Of a DNA stretch of 64,000 nucleotides, positions 12,382 to 43,000 are shown piece after piece. A program made the position numbers and the translations under genes. Source of the stretch: Cyanoderma ruficeps. Taxonomy: Eukaryota; Chordata; Aves; Passeriformes; Timaliidae. The stretch is from contig VZDJ01000623.1 of the NCBI GenBank assembly GCA_008694505.1, positions 14,286,988 to 14,350,987 on the forward strand, written 5' to 3'. The notes under the pieces were generated by a model. The model was not told where the DNA came from. It did not search any database and worked only from the letters and a program-made list of their open reading frames with translations. Position 1 is the first letter of the stretch. Every line of letters starts with the position of its first letter.

Positions 12382-13547
12382 TGTCATGGGTTGGCGCCGG
12401 CCAAATGCCAGTGCACCCATGAGTGTATGTTTTTCCCTAATAAACTACTGTGAGATGTGGTCAAGAACAGAGCAGAGCGGGCCTATAACTTGAAATAGGA
12501 AAAAAAAATTTATTAACCTACATAACAACAGACAATACATAACAAAAGACAGTAGACACAAAAAGAAAACCCAATCACCCAAAAGCAGGAAAGAAAACCT
12601 CCCAGAACACTTTTCTTCCTTCCCCCAATTTCCATCTCTTACATGCTCAACAGTTGACACCAGCACATACTTTCATCCACTTGCTTAAACCTTCCACAAC
12701 CCTGGGTTCCCAATCCAAGCCATTATCCCTTAAAAACACAATCCTCAATCCGTCCAGAGAGAGAGAGAGGAGTCTCTCTCGCACCACAGACCCCCCCACA
12801 GGAAACACAGGTCCATCCTCCCGTGTTCTCATGTCACCCCTGGCACCACCCAGAGAATTCTACCAGGGTGACACTCTCCTTTCCATGTCCAGTGCTCTCA
12901 CCACTGTTCATGCACCAAAACTAGATAGGGCTCTTTTAAGGATGTTTGGCCAATACCAAAAACCAGCCATCTTCTCATATTGGGACTAGCAGTCCCCCCC
13001 AAATTTACCCCTGGGACCGAGGGTTCTAAGAACAGGCCACAAAGTCTTTGGCTTTGAACCAAAAACATCCACCCAATACAGTCTTATTTATATTCAGAAG
13101 AGTCAGGGTCTGTCTATGGCTAAATTATGCAAGAGACGTTCAACCCAAAGGCCACTCCTCTTCATCTTTGGCAATCGGGGGAGATTCTTTTCATCTTCCT
13201 TTATCATCTTAGTCCCAGGCTGTCCTCTCTCTTCTGAAACCACAGCCATGAGTAATCAGTGTCTGGAAAGAGTTCTCCTCTGCCTTAGAAAGAGTTAAAA
13301 GCTTCTATTTCCCAGCAAGGCCACAGGCTCAGGCAGGCTCCAGCACGACAGAGACGGGGGACGGAAGACACCTCCGAAGCTCTCCACCCCTCCATCCTGG
13401 ATGGGGCTAACCCAGNTTTAACCCCCTGTGTCCTCAGAGGTGTGTCCAACTTCTCAATGGTCACAGAAGGTGCCAACATCCAAACCTGGCCACTGATTGG
13501 TTTGACCTCAGCTTCCTGAAAAACTCATTTCCCCTCAAACCAGGACA
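12382..13547 (-). mobile_element. Solo ERV LTR (copy B), complete
   Basis: Read on the - strand it begins TGTCCTGG at 13547 and ends CATGACA at 12382, giving TG...CA termini over 1166 bp. A TATA-type box (ATTTATA on + at 13086-13092) lies about 455 bp in, and an AATAAA signal (TTTATT on + at 12509-12514) lies about 575 bp further on, as in a retroviral U3-R-U5. Flanking bases are gagat (12377-12381) and gggat (13548-13552), a 4/5 match consistent with a decayed 5-bp target duplication, so this is likely a solo LTR. It is antisense to ME3. One ambiguous base sits at 13416. Copy A at 9256 is the same family. Confidence 0.85.
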
Positions 13548-13884
13548 GGGATCAAAGATGAAGTAACTTGTGCACTGTACCATGCTGCAGACCACAAATG
13601 TGGGAGGAATTGACAGAGCTGGTCACACGTACATTAATGCTGGCTGAGATCATTGATTTTGTTAAGCAAGTCAGTAATGTTACTTCCTCAGTGATACCAA
13701 TAAATAAGACCAGTGCTAGAGAAATAGTTTCTATAGCAACTGAAGTTGCATAAAGATTTGCTAATTATTTGGTGTGAGATATTAGCAGATGTTCTGGATG
13801 CTGTGTCATCTCCCTCTTAGCCATGTTTTCCTTACATATCCAAATGATGAATAATAGGAACATCCATTAGTAAGCTGATCTTCA

Positions 13885-14100
13885 ACCAGACCAGGTTGCT
13901 CAGAGCCCTGCCTACCCCTTCCCTGAATGTTACCAGGGATGGGGTATCCACTACCTCTCTGGGCAACCTGTGTCAGTCTTTAACCACCGTCACTGTAAAA
14001 AATATTTTCCTTATATCCAGTTTGAATTGACCCTCTTTTAGCTAAAAACCATTATCCTTTGTCCTGTTGCTCCAAGCCCTACTAAAAACTCTGTCCCCAT
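13885..14100 (-). mobile_element. CR1 LINE 3' fragment
   Basis: The text contains the reverse complement of the typical CR1 3' region: the 'accaggttgctcagagccc', 'ctctctgggcaacctgtg' and 'cattatcctttgtcctgt' blocks in the expected order. It is non-coding and diverged. Confidence 0.8.
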
Positions 14101-32533
<18,433 letters not shown>

Positions 32534-32725
32534 TGTTTTGTGAGAACTGTTCTCTCATTTTTGCTATCAGTTCCTGTGGTCCATGTCATTGCTGATATAA
32601 CATACTTCCAGGCTTGCAGAATGATAAAAGTAAATGAGTCCAAGTAGTTTTTTTTTCTTGCCACTGATTTTTGTCTGGGGGAGCATGTCAATAGGGAATA
32701 AAACAGAGTCCAGAGTGGGCAGTGG
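32534..32725 (+). other. ME3: ME3 3' UTR (putative)
   Basis: The sequence directly after the stop runs to the first canonical poly(A) signal at 32697-32702. A short UTR of about 190 nt is inferred; a longer alternative UTR is possible. Confidence 0.6.
32697..32702 (+). terminator. ME3: Poly(A) signal AATAAA of ME3
   Basis: AATAAA lies 164 bp after the stop codon, and the sequence after 32702 is mixed. It is the closest canonical signal on this strand. Confidence 0.6.
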
Positions 32726-35700
32726 GCGCTCCAAGGAGACAGACTGGCTGCAGCCCACCCCAGTCAGTCAGCACTGCTGATTGCTTATTGCTTAACTTCC
32801 TGCCTGCTCTCAGCTGCCTTGGGATAAGCTACCTGGGCCACCTTAGAAGCACAGAATCCCATTCCTACTGGGAGTGCCCACAGGCATCTCAAATCCATGT
32901 GGCCATCCCTCACACATGACAGCCACACTTTGCCTGTGGCTCTCTGGATGTAATGGGAGGTGTGTGCATTGCCCTGGGAGAGTTGCACACTTGGGAAGCA
33001 CTACTCTTACCTGCTACTGAAGTCCCTGATTTTGGGGAGTCTCAACCAACCCAAACTGGTGCACAGGTTACACAGCCTGGCACTGTTCTCTGCCAACACC
33101 CCATGGAAACACACCCAAAACGTCCCTCGACCTGTGGGGACAACAGACCCCTCCCCTCCTCAATTCAGGTGGCCCTTCAAGAGAACATGAGTGAAGGGAC
33201 ACATATTGGACAGCCAAGCCAGAGAGCAGGACACCCCCAAAACCACAGACAACCATCACATTGGTGCAGCTCCTGACGGACACTGCTAGGGAAGCACTGC
33301 CACCAGCCAAGAACGCCCCTGGCAGTCTCTCTGTGTCACAGAGTTCTAGGGAGGCTTCCCCCAGACTCATGACATTGTCACACCTCACCAAACATTATCC
33401 CAGCAGGATGGGTTCCCCTGACCATAACTGGGAAAGAACAGAGGGACTGCTCTGAGCACACACTCCCTGTTCTGGTGTGGCTGAAGGGAAGGTGGGGCTC
33501 GGGGGAGCACAGCAGGTTGGGTGGGAGCCTTTTTTGGGAGCCTTTTATGCCTGCCCTGCGAGTTCCTTGCCAACGCCGGCGGCCGTGTTCCCACCATGTA
33601 GGACTCAAAGGGAACCACTTGAGGGCTGCAGAGGACTTCCATGCACAACTTTTCCCCGGCGGCGAAGGTCCAGTGGCAGTGAATATTCTTTTCTTGTCCA
33701 GTCTTCTACAAGAAAAGTCTCCCACAGCGGGAATACTTACTGCAGTTGGAGTTGCTGGGTGTCTGCCCTACGTGGAACTCTCTAGTAAAAGAGACTAAAT
33801 TGGTGTAGGAAAAACTCAAGTTTGAATAGTGTGGGACTTTTAGCTGCTGTGTTTTGTTTTCTAATTTAAAGCAAGGATATTTCTAGCAGCTCATTTTGGT
33901 TTTGTCTGCTCCCAGTTTTTCTCTCTGCAGCAAGAAAAGTCTCTATTCTTAAATTGTTCTTTTTTTCATTCCTTTGAAAAATGACAATTTTAAACCAGTG
34001 ATATAACTAGCGTAAACACAAGAAAAGTATATCAATACAGGTAATAATGTGGCAATATTCATACCTATTTCAAGATCAGAAAGGATTATTGTATCATCCA
34101 AACATGATGCTAAGCCTGGCAATTTCCTGATATCGGAATTACCTCTGCCAGGAAAAAACCTGTCACTTCTCTTTGCCTCATCACTCATGTCTCTGCTCTT
34201 ATTTAAGAAAATTTCATCCAGTCATTTATTTTTGATTAAACCAATAAATATTTATAAATAATAAAACAAATATTTATAAATAAATAGTTAACCAATATTT
34301 ATAATTCCAGTTGGTCTGGATTAGCCAAGTAGCATTTGTCCTATAGTAAAACATATTCTTCCTCCCCTGGCAGGGCCCATCTATTGGCCAAGACAGCACA
34401 TTGCTTGGAGTTGCCACAGGCTGTATCACTGGCTTATCTCCAGGAGCATCCAGGAACCAACGTGTGGCTCTGACAACCCAAGGGGCTCTGCACAATACAG
34501 TAAAAATAAATTGTATTGAAGTCAGGGCCGTCCTCCTCTGGCCTGACTTTTTACTTCAGCCCCTGTTCCTGCTGTTCTGTCAGCTGCCTCTAGGCGTGAA
34601 GGGTCATCTAAGCCATAAAAAGTATTAATCACAGACTTTAGCAAAAAAGTCAGGATGTCTGGCCATCACATTTGTATTAGGAATGCCAGGCTTGTTCTTA
34701 CAAGTAGCCACCCAAAATTAAGCCTCTACCTTTAAGTCACGTTCTGAGGCTTCTTCCTCACAAGCCCTGACTTCATGTGCAAATGGGAGACATTTGTTTT
34801 GCTGGCACTTCAAGGGTGTGATGACCTTTCCATGCTGAAAGGAAAATCTTGATAAAATCACTAATTAATGACTGAGCTTGAATCATTTGTCCCAGATATG
34901 TGGATAAACAAAGAAGCTAAAGGTCTGGCTATTAAAAAGGAAAGAAAGGTTTTTCTTCATAGAGCGAGCTGTTCAAATGCCTAAAATGGTGGTAATTGAT
35001 TTATATGCAATTATTGGAGTGCACAGAAGCAATTACAGCTGTTATTTGAAGCCTGGTCCTACTGTGAGGTGTTTCTATGCAAAAAATTCCTTATTAGTTA
35101 TTCACTGATGAAAAATGGTGGTAGAAAGATGGAATTTCTCCTCATTTAAACTTCATACCCAATTTTACCCCTCTGATCTCTGCTTTCTGTATCTTGTGAA
35201 TAGCAGGGCTATTTACCCCAGACTTAACAAATCTAGCTGACAAACCACTGGCAGGAAAGAAACTGTTGGCATGGGAAGGGATTTGATCACAGAACTGTAA
35301 CACTGCTGGTATTATTGAAACAAGATCTGCCAGAGTCCAGCTCAACTCACAGGCTGTATTCATAGAGTCAGCAGTCAGAGCACTAAATGCTTTTTAATCT
35401 GTAACTCCTGCAAATTGGTCTGGACAATCACTGAGATGTCCAGAGATCTCATAGACTGACTGTAAACCTCCATCGCCTTCCAGGGTGCTCAACCTCAATA
35501 CCCAAAGAAACATTCTAGTGAGCTTGGGAGCTGAACACATCGAAGGAAGATGGGAAGAGAAGGAGATGAGAATGTCATGTTAAGGGAGGACAGCTCTCAA
35601 TGCCACCCTGGAGTGTTGTGTCCACCTGAACCCAGAGTAGAGTTCTGAGCACACTCAGCACAAGCTCAAGCACAAGCAGAAGCTCTTCACTATGAGGTTA

Positions 35701-38700
35701 GGAAGACAGAAAGGGTCATGTCTGCTACATCACTGAAATGAGTCGTGGGGATCAGTCCCTATAAATTTCTCCTTTACCCTGTGGTACAGAGGAGCCTGTA
35801 TCACATTCTGCAATTTAAAAAAAAGGGACAAAATCTGGGCCACCACCTCTCCTGTGACACCATCCTTGGTCCAGCAGCTTCCCAGGCAGGATTCTTCTGT
35901 TTGAAGGGCATTGTGGCAACAGCAAATTAAAAATCATACACTGAGCTTTCACCACTGTGGAGGTACAGAGGGTTGAAGCTGTGGGCCTCTATCTTTTATG
36001 AAGCTGAACAAAAATAAAATTAGCAATAATTATGCCCAGCTTCTCCAGAGAGAGCCATCTGTATTCCCCATCTACAGCTCCCCATAAAATGATTTGTTGA
36101 CCAGTGTTTTAGGTTTAACTCACTCCCAGTCTGAGACGGCAGATTTGCTCCACTTAGCTGTGGCTGAAATGGCTGAGCTGAGCTCCAGCCATTCCTGGGC
36201 TAAGCCAAACTGCCCCCACTTCACTCCAAACCCCCCTTGAGGATGCCCTTGGGCACTGATCACAGGCTGTAGTAATGGAGGCACAGGTACAGTTCCCTTC
36301 AGCACAAAGCTAAGGGATGGCACCTATGGCAGAGACAGGACAGAAAATGGAGACAGTCACCCCTTCATCTGGCACAGCAGGATCTTCCAGAATTTGTTCA
36401 GCAGAGCCCACTGAATGAATTACTATTAGCTGCTAAGGCTGAAGCAGTCTAAAATGCCCACCAGGAGACATCCTAGCACAAAACATGCACTAACAGGCAC
36501 ACCAGAATCTCTTACTACAAATCCTGAATCCTCTTCTCCCTCTCAGTACAGACCAGTCCACATCTTGTATGCCCAGTGTTGTTGGGGAATACCTGGAGGG
36601 AGCATAGGGCAAATGGTGCCGTTTTAGCTGCCTCTGGGAGGTTGACAGAGATTATATAAGGTGTGATCCCCTCATTTCAGAGAAGGAAAGATGAAGGATC
36701 ATTTGGGAAATGCTGCCTATACCTCAAATCCCACACTGGCCAATTCAAGCAATTAAAAGTACATTCCACTGACAGCAATGCAGTGGCATTGAGTCTGTGA
36801 TCTCTGGACAACCATAGGTGTACAATCATAACAACTCTAAAGATAAGGCTTTGACAGTACATTTACATTTCATTTGAAGAGGGTCCAAAAAGCATAGAAG
36901 CCTAAAAACCTGTGGGCTGGTGAAGTGGTTCTTTGCCAGCAAGGGAGGAGATATCAGGGTTACAGTGAGGAATTGAAAAATATTACTAAACACCTTCATC
37001 ATTCATAGCATCATCTTTCAGCAATCTCCTGCCAATCTTCACCCACACAGAACTGGGGAGAGGCCACTCATTATAATCCATTCTGTTCTTGACTGTTTAT
37101 GTTCAGATGCCTTACAAACCCCATTGGATTTTAAGGAAGTGTTCACCAGCCCCTTTACTGACACAAAGATATCCTAAAAGCATTCCCAGCTTTCACTTCG
37201 TATAGTCAGGCTTGTAGGCTTGAACTTCCACAGTCTCGTCTGAATTTCTTGCACATCTCTATGGAATTTCTCCACCACCTTTTTCCTCCTGTTGCCAGTA
37301 AGTGCAGGATGACCTTCAGTTTTTGCACTGTTGCCAAAAGCAGTTTATTTAGAAAGGCAGAAAACAAAAAGAGTCTACAATAAATTTCTGTATCTTTTTC
37401 GCTAACACTTTGATCAACTATGTAAGCTCAATGAAGACAACTCATCATCAATGGCCTGGCTGTACTAGAGCATTCCCAAGCTCAGGCCATGAAATAGTTA
37501 ACGAGCCTGTTTGAAAACACTTTTAAAAAAAGAAATATTTCTGCTTTCTGAAAGTGGCTTTGGAATAGGCCCAGACTGTTTAAGTCACAAAATACTGAGG
37601 CACAGTAGTAATTATCCATGGTGAACCCTTACTTATTTGTCAGTAAATCACCATTAAGGAAAGGTTAAGATTCCCTAATTTAAAATGAGAAGCAAGGGTT
37701 CTTGTCATCCCCCTTTATCATCTTTGACTATATATGAAAATTATTAACAAATGTATGCTTTCCCATCAAAGTCTCCAGTAACATCAGGCAATATGTGTAA
37801 AACAAATCAGCAATAAAATGGAGTTTAGTGTATCTGAGGAGCTCAGTGCAGGCTTTGTAAAATGAAGTAGTTTGGTAGTCTGACCTCGATCCAACAAAAC
37901 AGAACTTGTTTCCTTTCAAAGGGACACACTTCTTTTAAGAGAGAAAAGCTAAAAAGAATCAGCTTTAGTCCTTAGGGACAGACTCCTTATAAAAGTGCAT
38001 CCAAAAAACCAAAATATCTTGCTCAATTACAAAAGCTTTTATTCTTGCAGATGCTTAAGGTGATGATCTTCAGTGTTTCAGAGGAGAAAACAACTCCCCG
38101 AGGGTGTTTCTGTGCAAGACTGTTAGGTGATGTTTTCAGTGCCTGCACTATTCAAACTGAGGGAAACAAGCCAACAAAAAGAGCCCACACATGCACAAAG
38201 GAGATCAGAGATGCAGCCTCACTAGATGGCAACCCCTGGCCTGTTCAGGTGCCCTCAGTGCCTCCTCAGCATGGAGAGGGGCTCCAGCACTCCTCAGGAG
38301 TTACACAGAAGTTCTTTGCTTGGTTTGTGTTGTGGGAAAAGCTGTTGTTAGCTCCTTTCCAGGCTTATCAGACTTCCCATGCCAGGTCCTCCTCAAATAC
38401 AAATACATCCTCTAGCAGCAATGTAGCCACACTTCGAAGAACACTGATTTCTACATTTCTGGTTTTTTCTTTCAATGCAAGCTCCTATAAACTGAACATC
38501 CCCCCTTAAGGAACTACAGCACGATGGAGGCTAAGCTGAAGAGATTTCTGCAGCTGCTGCTCAGTCAGCCTGATTCCCAGAGCCTGATCCAAAGTTCTTG
38601 CAAGCCCACAAAGGACCCTCCCAACCTGGCAGCACTGAGAATAGGCTGCCAGCCTTGGATCAGCCCAGCTCTGCTGGCACCCACAGAGCTGCTTCTCTCA

Positions 38701-40925
38701 CTGGTTTTAGACAAGGTCTAACCCAAGAAGGCTGATGGATGCTCAGCTTCTGAGCACCACAGGTCACCATCTACAAGGCAGCAGGGTGCCAAGTGAGCAA
38801 AAACCACCAGCTGGTCATATTTGTGGCCCCTCAGGGCTACTTGGAATAAAAAGGTGAGGTCTGTGGGCAATCAGACTATTCAGGTTTGCAATGTCTATCC
38901 CAGAACCAATTCCTGAAACCTCTTTTTGACTTTTTCTGAGCAAAATCTGACACCTGTGATACAGCTGACAGGATAGCCTATAAAGTCTTCAGGATTAGAT
39001 CCCCAGTTAATACACAGTTGCCCACTGGGCTTATGAGATAAATAAATCCTTAAAAAGGTGGGTTTGTTCCTTAGCAGTGACCACTACATTGTCAGCCCCC
39101 CCATCATTTGCCTGGCCTGCTGAAAGCACCAATCTTAGGTGCACAGCTCAAGGGAGGAAAATGGGCACTGAGATTATAAGCACAGTACCATCATAATGAA
39201 ATATTCTGAGCAGCTGCCAAGACATGCTGCAAATTCACGTTTGAAGTAGAAGCTAAACAAACAAACAAAAAAAAAATACAGCACATCTCCACCTGAAATA
39301 ACCCCCCAGCTTGTCCAGGTAGTCTCAGATGCAAGCTCTGCTGGGAGCTGGCAGCGCACAGCTCATTAATGCAAACTGGGAGGTTTGCCAGAGTGAGGAA
39401 GGCAGGACAGAGCTTACAGAGCAGAACATTGTCCCATCATCAAAACCAGCAGCATGGCAGGATTAACCCAATTTGTAGCTACCTTGGCTGGAAAGGCTGC
39501 CCATTGATCCCCGTACACACTCTCGAGAAGCTGTGAAATAAGCTGCTGCAAAATTGTTCTTGAAAAGTGCATTTCCTCGACAGCACTCAGCTATCAGATG
39601 CTGGGGTGTTGTGAACATGCATCCATGGTGGTTCTTTCCTGTACAGCTTGTGGAGACCTTGGGCAGTTTGTGGGGAGGAAAGAGGAGGCAGCAGTTACAG
39701 CTCCTGCTTTAAAAAGTAAAATTAAAACATTTGCCCAAACAAATTATCTCGTTTTATTTCCAAAAGATTTTCTTGCACCTTTCCACACTTTGCAGCATGC
39801 TGACCCAAATCTCTGAGAAATTAAATCTGGGTTGAAGAATGAAAAAAAAAAAATTTGCTTTACCTTTCACATTATCTTTTAAAACACAGAAGGCACAAGG
39901 ATTTGTCACCACCGAGGGTAAAACCCCAGGCTGATCCCTATGTGGATCCCGTTTAAAAAACAAACAATCCACTTGGGGCTGGCAGGGAGCCAGACTGCGG
40001 GATTGCCTTTGAAAACGTGCATCTCAATAGGAAACCTCCGAGTATTTTGATCTGTTTCATAACTGTAACAATTTTCATCCCTTGACTTTGCAGCGTATTA
40101 TAGCTCCTTTCTTTATACTAAGTTACAGAAACGGAGTGTACAAATGAAGGCTAGACAAGCACGGGTCGCTGTGGATAAAATACAGCGTTTCAAAAGATTT
40201 AGAAAAGACAAAACCCGCTGCCTGTCTTAACTCCTGCCAAGAAAGCATTACAGAGGATGGAGGCACGGTGAAAACCCCCTGAACGCCGCGCCTCAACAGC
40301 AGTAACAACCACACAGCCCGGATCTATTGTGTAGCTTTATTTTTATAGGACCTATCATAGACTCTTTTACATAACTTAAATGATTATCAAATAATCTCCT
40401 GTACACAATGAGACGGAGCCGCATTGCTTTCTGAGCTTTGACACATTCCTGGAAGAAATCCAACAGTCTGTAGGAATCACATGGCCGCAGTGGCTACAGT
40501 ACATTTTTGTCCCGAACTTACACCATCAATTAACTTACGAATCGCTGTAAATTGCCGTTTTGCAAGATCCTGCAAGACGCTGTTAAAATTTCAGGACACT
40601 GAGTTTTGGTAGCAGCATTTTTAATTTTGCTTCACTTTCTTGCCTTTGTGTCCTCAGATGAACACCTGCCAGCACTTGTGACAAACGTGAGCCTGGGGAA
40701 AATGTTAAACGCACCTCAAGTGTTGACCTGAGGTTTAGATTTAGACTGAAATCATTGACGAGTGGTCCCCGCGGCCTCTGAGGAGCGCAGCCCCCGTCCC
40801 CACGTCGCCTACAGGTACAGCAACGCGTCTGCCTACAGCAGCCAAGCCCCGACCCCTAAGGAAGGAGGACGAAAGAGGGGCACCGGCCGCTACAAAAACA
40901 CCTGAAGAAACCCAAAGTTTCACAT
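32726..40925. other. Intergenic stretch between convergent ME3 and FAM181B
   Basis: No gene was supported. Visible items are an AT-rich direct-repeat patch (34243-34305) and a possible decayed CR1 piece near 35590-35720. A G/C-poor block at 34840-35110 with homeodomain-like TAAT sites could be conserved regulatory DNA. 40040-40700 may contain distal FAM181B 3' UTR or downstream regulatory sequence. Confidence 0.5.
34243..34305. repeat. AT-rich direct repeat
   Basis: ATATTTATAA-type words recur three times within about 60 bp, with ATAAATA/TATTTAT on both strands. It is low-complexity sequence. Confidence 0.7.
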
Positions 40926-40931
40926 TTTATT
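40926..40931 (-). terminator. FAM181B: Candidate poly(A) signal of FAM181B
   Basis: TTTATT on + reads AATAAA on -, 220 bp after the FAM181B stop codon. Another TTTATT at about 40337 could be a distal signal. Confidence 0.5.
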
Positions 40932-42560
40932 TGCAGCGTCGCCCCAACCGGAGGAGGAGACTGGCAGTGCACAAGGGCGAATCCTGCGGGGGCCGTGGCC
41001 ACGGTTTCGGGTGCGGGGCTCTCACACGCAGCGGGGTGCGAGAAGCCCCGTGCGGCCTCCGCGCTGCCCCAGCGTCCGCCCGCCGCCGCGGGGGGCTCCG
41101 GGCTCCGCTCCCCGCCTCGCCGTCCCGGCGGGCCCCGAGCCCCGGCCGCCCTACAGCCCGGGGTAGCCCCCGCGGTGGTACCCGCCGCCGTAGTCGTAGG
41201 GCGGCTGCGGCGGGGGCAGCGGGCACTCGGGGAAGAAGGGGGCGAACCCCGCGGGCAGGTGGCCGCCGGGCTCCTCGCTGCCGCCGCCGCCGCCGCCGGG
41301 CACGGGATCCGCGCCGCCGGGGTAGAGCGGGCGCAGCGGCTCGGCCGGCGCCTTCCTGGGCGGGCTGCAGGGCGCGGCCGGGCTCCAGGGCGGCTCGGGG
41401 TACAGCAGCCCGCCCAGCAGCGGGTGCGGGCCGGAGGGCAGCGGCAGCTCGTACAGCCCGTGCTCCAGCCCCAGCTCGGCGGGCAGGCGGCCGCCGAAGG
41501 CGTCGGTCGGGGCGGCGTGCTCGGGCAGCAGCGCGCCGTACTCGGGGCACAGCAGCTCGAAGAACTCGGTGGCCTCCGCGCCCCCGCCCCCGCCGCCCTT
41601 CTCCGGCTCCTTGGCGGGCGGCCCGCGGGCGGCGGGGCCGGGCAGCGCCGGCTCCGTGAAGAAGGAGGGCGGCAGGTTGCGGTCCCGCAGCGGCACCTTC
41701 CGCGGGCCGCCCGCCGCCTTCTCCCCGCCGCCCGCGCCGCCGCCGCCCGCTTTGGCCTCGGCGCCGCCCGCCGCGCCCCGGCCCCGCTGCAGGGAGCCGA
41801 AGAGGGCGGCCAGACTCTTGCTCTGGAGGCTGCTGCCGGCCGCCTGCGCGGGCTCCCGGCGCGGCGGGGGCCGGGCGGGGCAGGCGGAGGGCGGGCAGGC
41901 GGCGGGCGGCGGCGCGGGCGGCGGGGCGGCGGCGGCGATGATGCCGGTGCAGCGCTTGATCTGCTTCTGCAGGTACTTCCTATGGTTCACCTTCCGCCGG
42001 GACTTCACCGGCCGGTCCAGCGCCAGCTTGATGTTGCTGGAAGCCGAGTCGATGAAGCTCAGCAGGTCCCGGGTGGCTTCTCTAAAGTCCCCCGCGTCGC
42101 CGCCGCCGCCCTCGTAGCCCTTCTCCAGGTCGGCATAGCCCAGGAGCCCGCCGGCGGCGGGGAAGCAGAAGGAGAGGAGGTGGGGGCTGAGCAGCGCGGC
42201 GGGCACGGCCATGGCCGGCGGCGAATGCCGCCGCCCCGAGTTCCGACAGACTCCGCTGGGATGCGCCCCGCGGGCGACGGCAGCGGCAGCGGGGAAAAGG
42301 CGGCGGGCGGGGAAGGAGGAGAAGGAGGAGGGATCAGAGCGGGGCTGGCCCCGGCCCTCCCCGCCTCCCTGCCGGGAGCCCGGGGGCCGGGCTGGCTGCA
42401 CCCATCCACCCACCGACCCGGGCGGGAACATCGGCAGCGGCGAGGCGGGACGAGCATCACCCCCAGGAGTTGGACACACCCGCCCCGGGACAGATGCGCG
42501 GCCCCGCGGACAGGTGTACGCCCGCAATCCGGGACAGGTGCACAGGCATTCCCTGACCAA
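40932..42560. promoter_or_regulatory. CpG island covering FAM181B
   Basis: Base composition switches abruptly from AT-rich to extremely GC- and CpG-rich over the whole FAM181B CDS and its upstream flank, then returns to ordinary composition at about 42600. The upstream part (42213-42560) is the likely - strand promoter and 5' UTR. No TATA box is evident, as usual for CpG-island promoters. Confidence 0.75.
41151..42212 (-). CDS. FAM181B: FAM181B, single-exon TEAD-binding family protein
   Basis: 353 codons without intron. The start chosen (CAT at 42210-42212) gives MAVPAALLSPHLLSF, matching the family N-terminus (human MAVQAALLSTHPF); the frame stays open upstream but that part is not conserved. 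Residues 42-92 are the FAM181 core (DFREATRDLLSFIDSASSN, then a basic HRKYLQKQIKRC stretch). Residues 130-141 (SKSLAALFGSLQ) and 173-189 (VPLRDRNLPPSFFTEP) are also conserved. The latter resembles YAP's omega-loop LRKLPDSFF and, from published work on FAM181A/B, is the TEAD contact. Pro-, Ala- and Gly-rich linkers join them, including a GGC-run poly-Gly. The protein ends YHRGGYPGL, shorter than human (426 aa). Its cellular role is poorly known; it is expressed in the developing nervous system. Confidence 0.93.
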   Translation of the reverse strand: MAVPAALLSPHLLSFCFPAAGGLLGYADLEKGYEGGGGDAGDFREATRDLLSFIDSASSNIKLALDRPVKSRRKVNHRKYLQKQIKRCTGIIAAAAPPPAPPPAACPPSACPARPPPRREPAQAAGSSLQSKSLAALFGSLQRGRGAAGGAEAKAGGGGAGGGEKAAGGPRKVPLRDRNLPPSFFTEPALPGPAARGPPAKEPEKGGGGGGAEATEFFELLCPEYGALLPEHAAPTDAFGGRLPAELGLEHGLYELPLPSGPHPLLGGLLYPEPPWSPAAPCSPPRKAPAEPLRPLYPGGADPVPGGGGGGSEEPGGHLPAGFAPFFPECPLPPPQPPYDYGGGYHRGGYPGL

Positions 42561-42904
42561 ACACGGGCAGGCACCCCAGAGCAGATGCATCTTATCCTTC
42601 AGATCCCATCCGTCTTGTCCCTCCTCCTGCAGTTGCTCAGCTGGCAGAAAACATGTTCCTCAGTCTGGAGTCGGGCCCGGCGCTTGCACGGCTCTGGGTG
42701 CAAGGGCACGGGGACGTGCTCTTGCTCTGACAGCCGCCAGGATACACACACTTAAACTGATTTGTAAAGGATGCTTTTTCCCAAGCTCATTGCTATGCAC
42801 GTTACATAGCATATTCTCTGTCAAGTCCTTAGGAAATCCAGAGCTGTGATCCAGTAGAGATTTCAAATGACTGGGGTGCCTGGAGTTAAAGTCACAAAAT
42901 AATG

Positions 42905-43000
42905 TACTGGTTTGGATGGGAAGGAACTTCGAAGATCATCTAGTCCAACTCCCCTACAGTGGGCAGGGACACCTTCCACTAGACCGCCTTGCTTGTGGTG
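42905..43000 (-). mobile_element. CR1 LINE 3' fragment
   Basis: 'gggaaggaacttcgaagatc' followed by 'atctagtccaactcccctac' and 'gcagggacaccttccactag' is the reverse complement of the CR1 tail. Confidence 0.9.

Noticed and set aside
9256..13547. The two LTR copies as ends of one provirus
   Set aside because: Between them lie two satellites and 1.4 kb without retroviral coding sequence or primer-binding site, and copy B has its own near-matching 5-bp flanks.
42213..42590. N-terminal extension of FAM181B up to an upstream ATG
   Set aside because: The frame is open, but the text upstream of MAVPAALL is not conserved in the family and lies in the CpG-island 5' region.
40995..42755. 586-codon open frame on the + strand opposite FAM181B
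   Set aside because: It is antisense to a well-recognised CDS, of extreme GC and Ala/Gly/Arg composition, with no conserved domain. Typical shadow frame in a CpG island.
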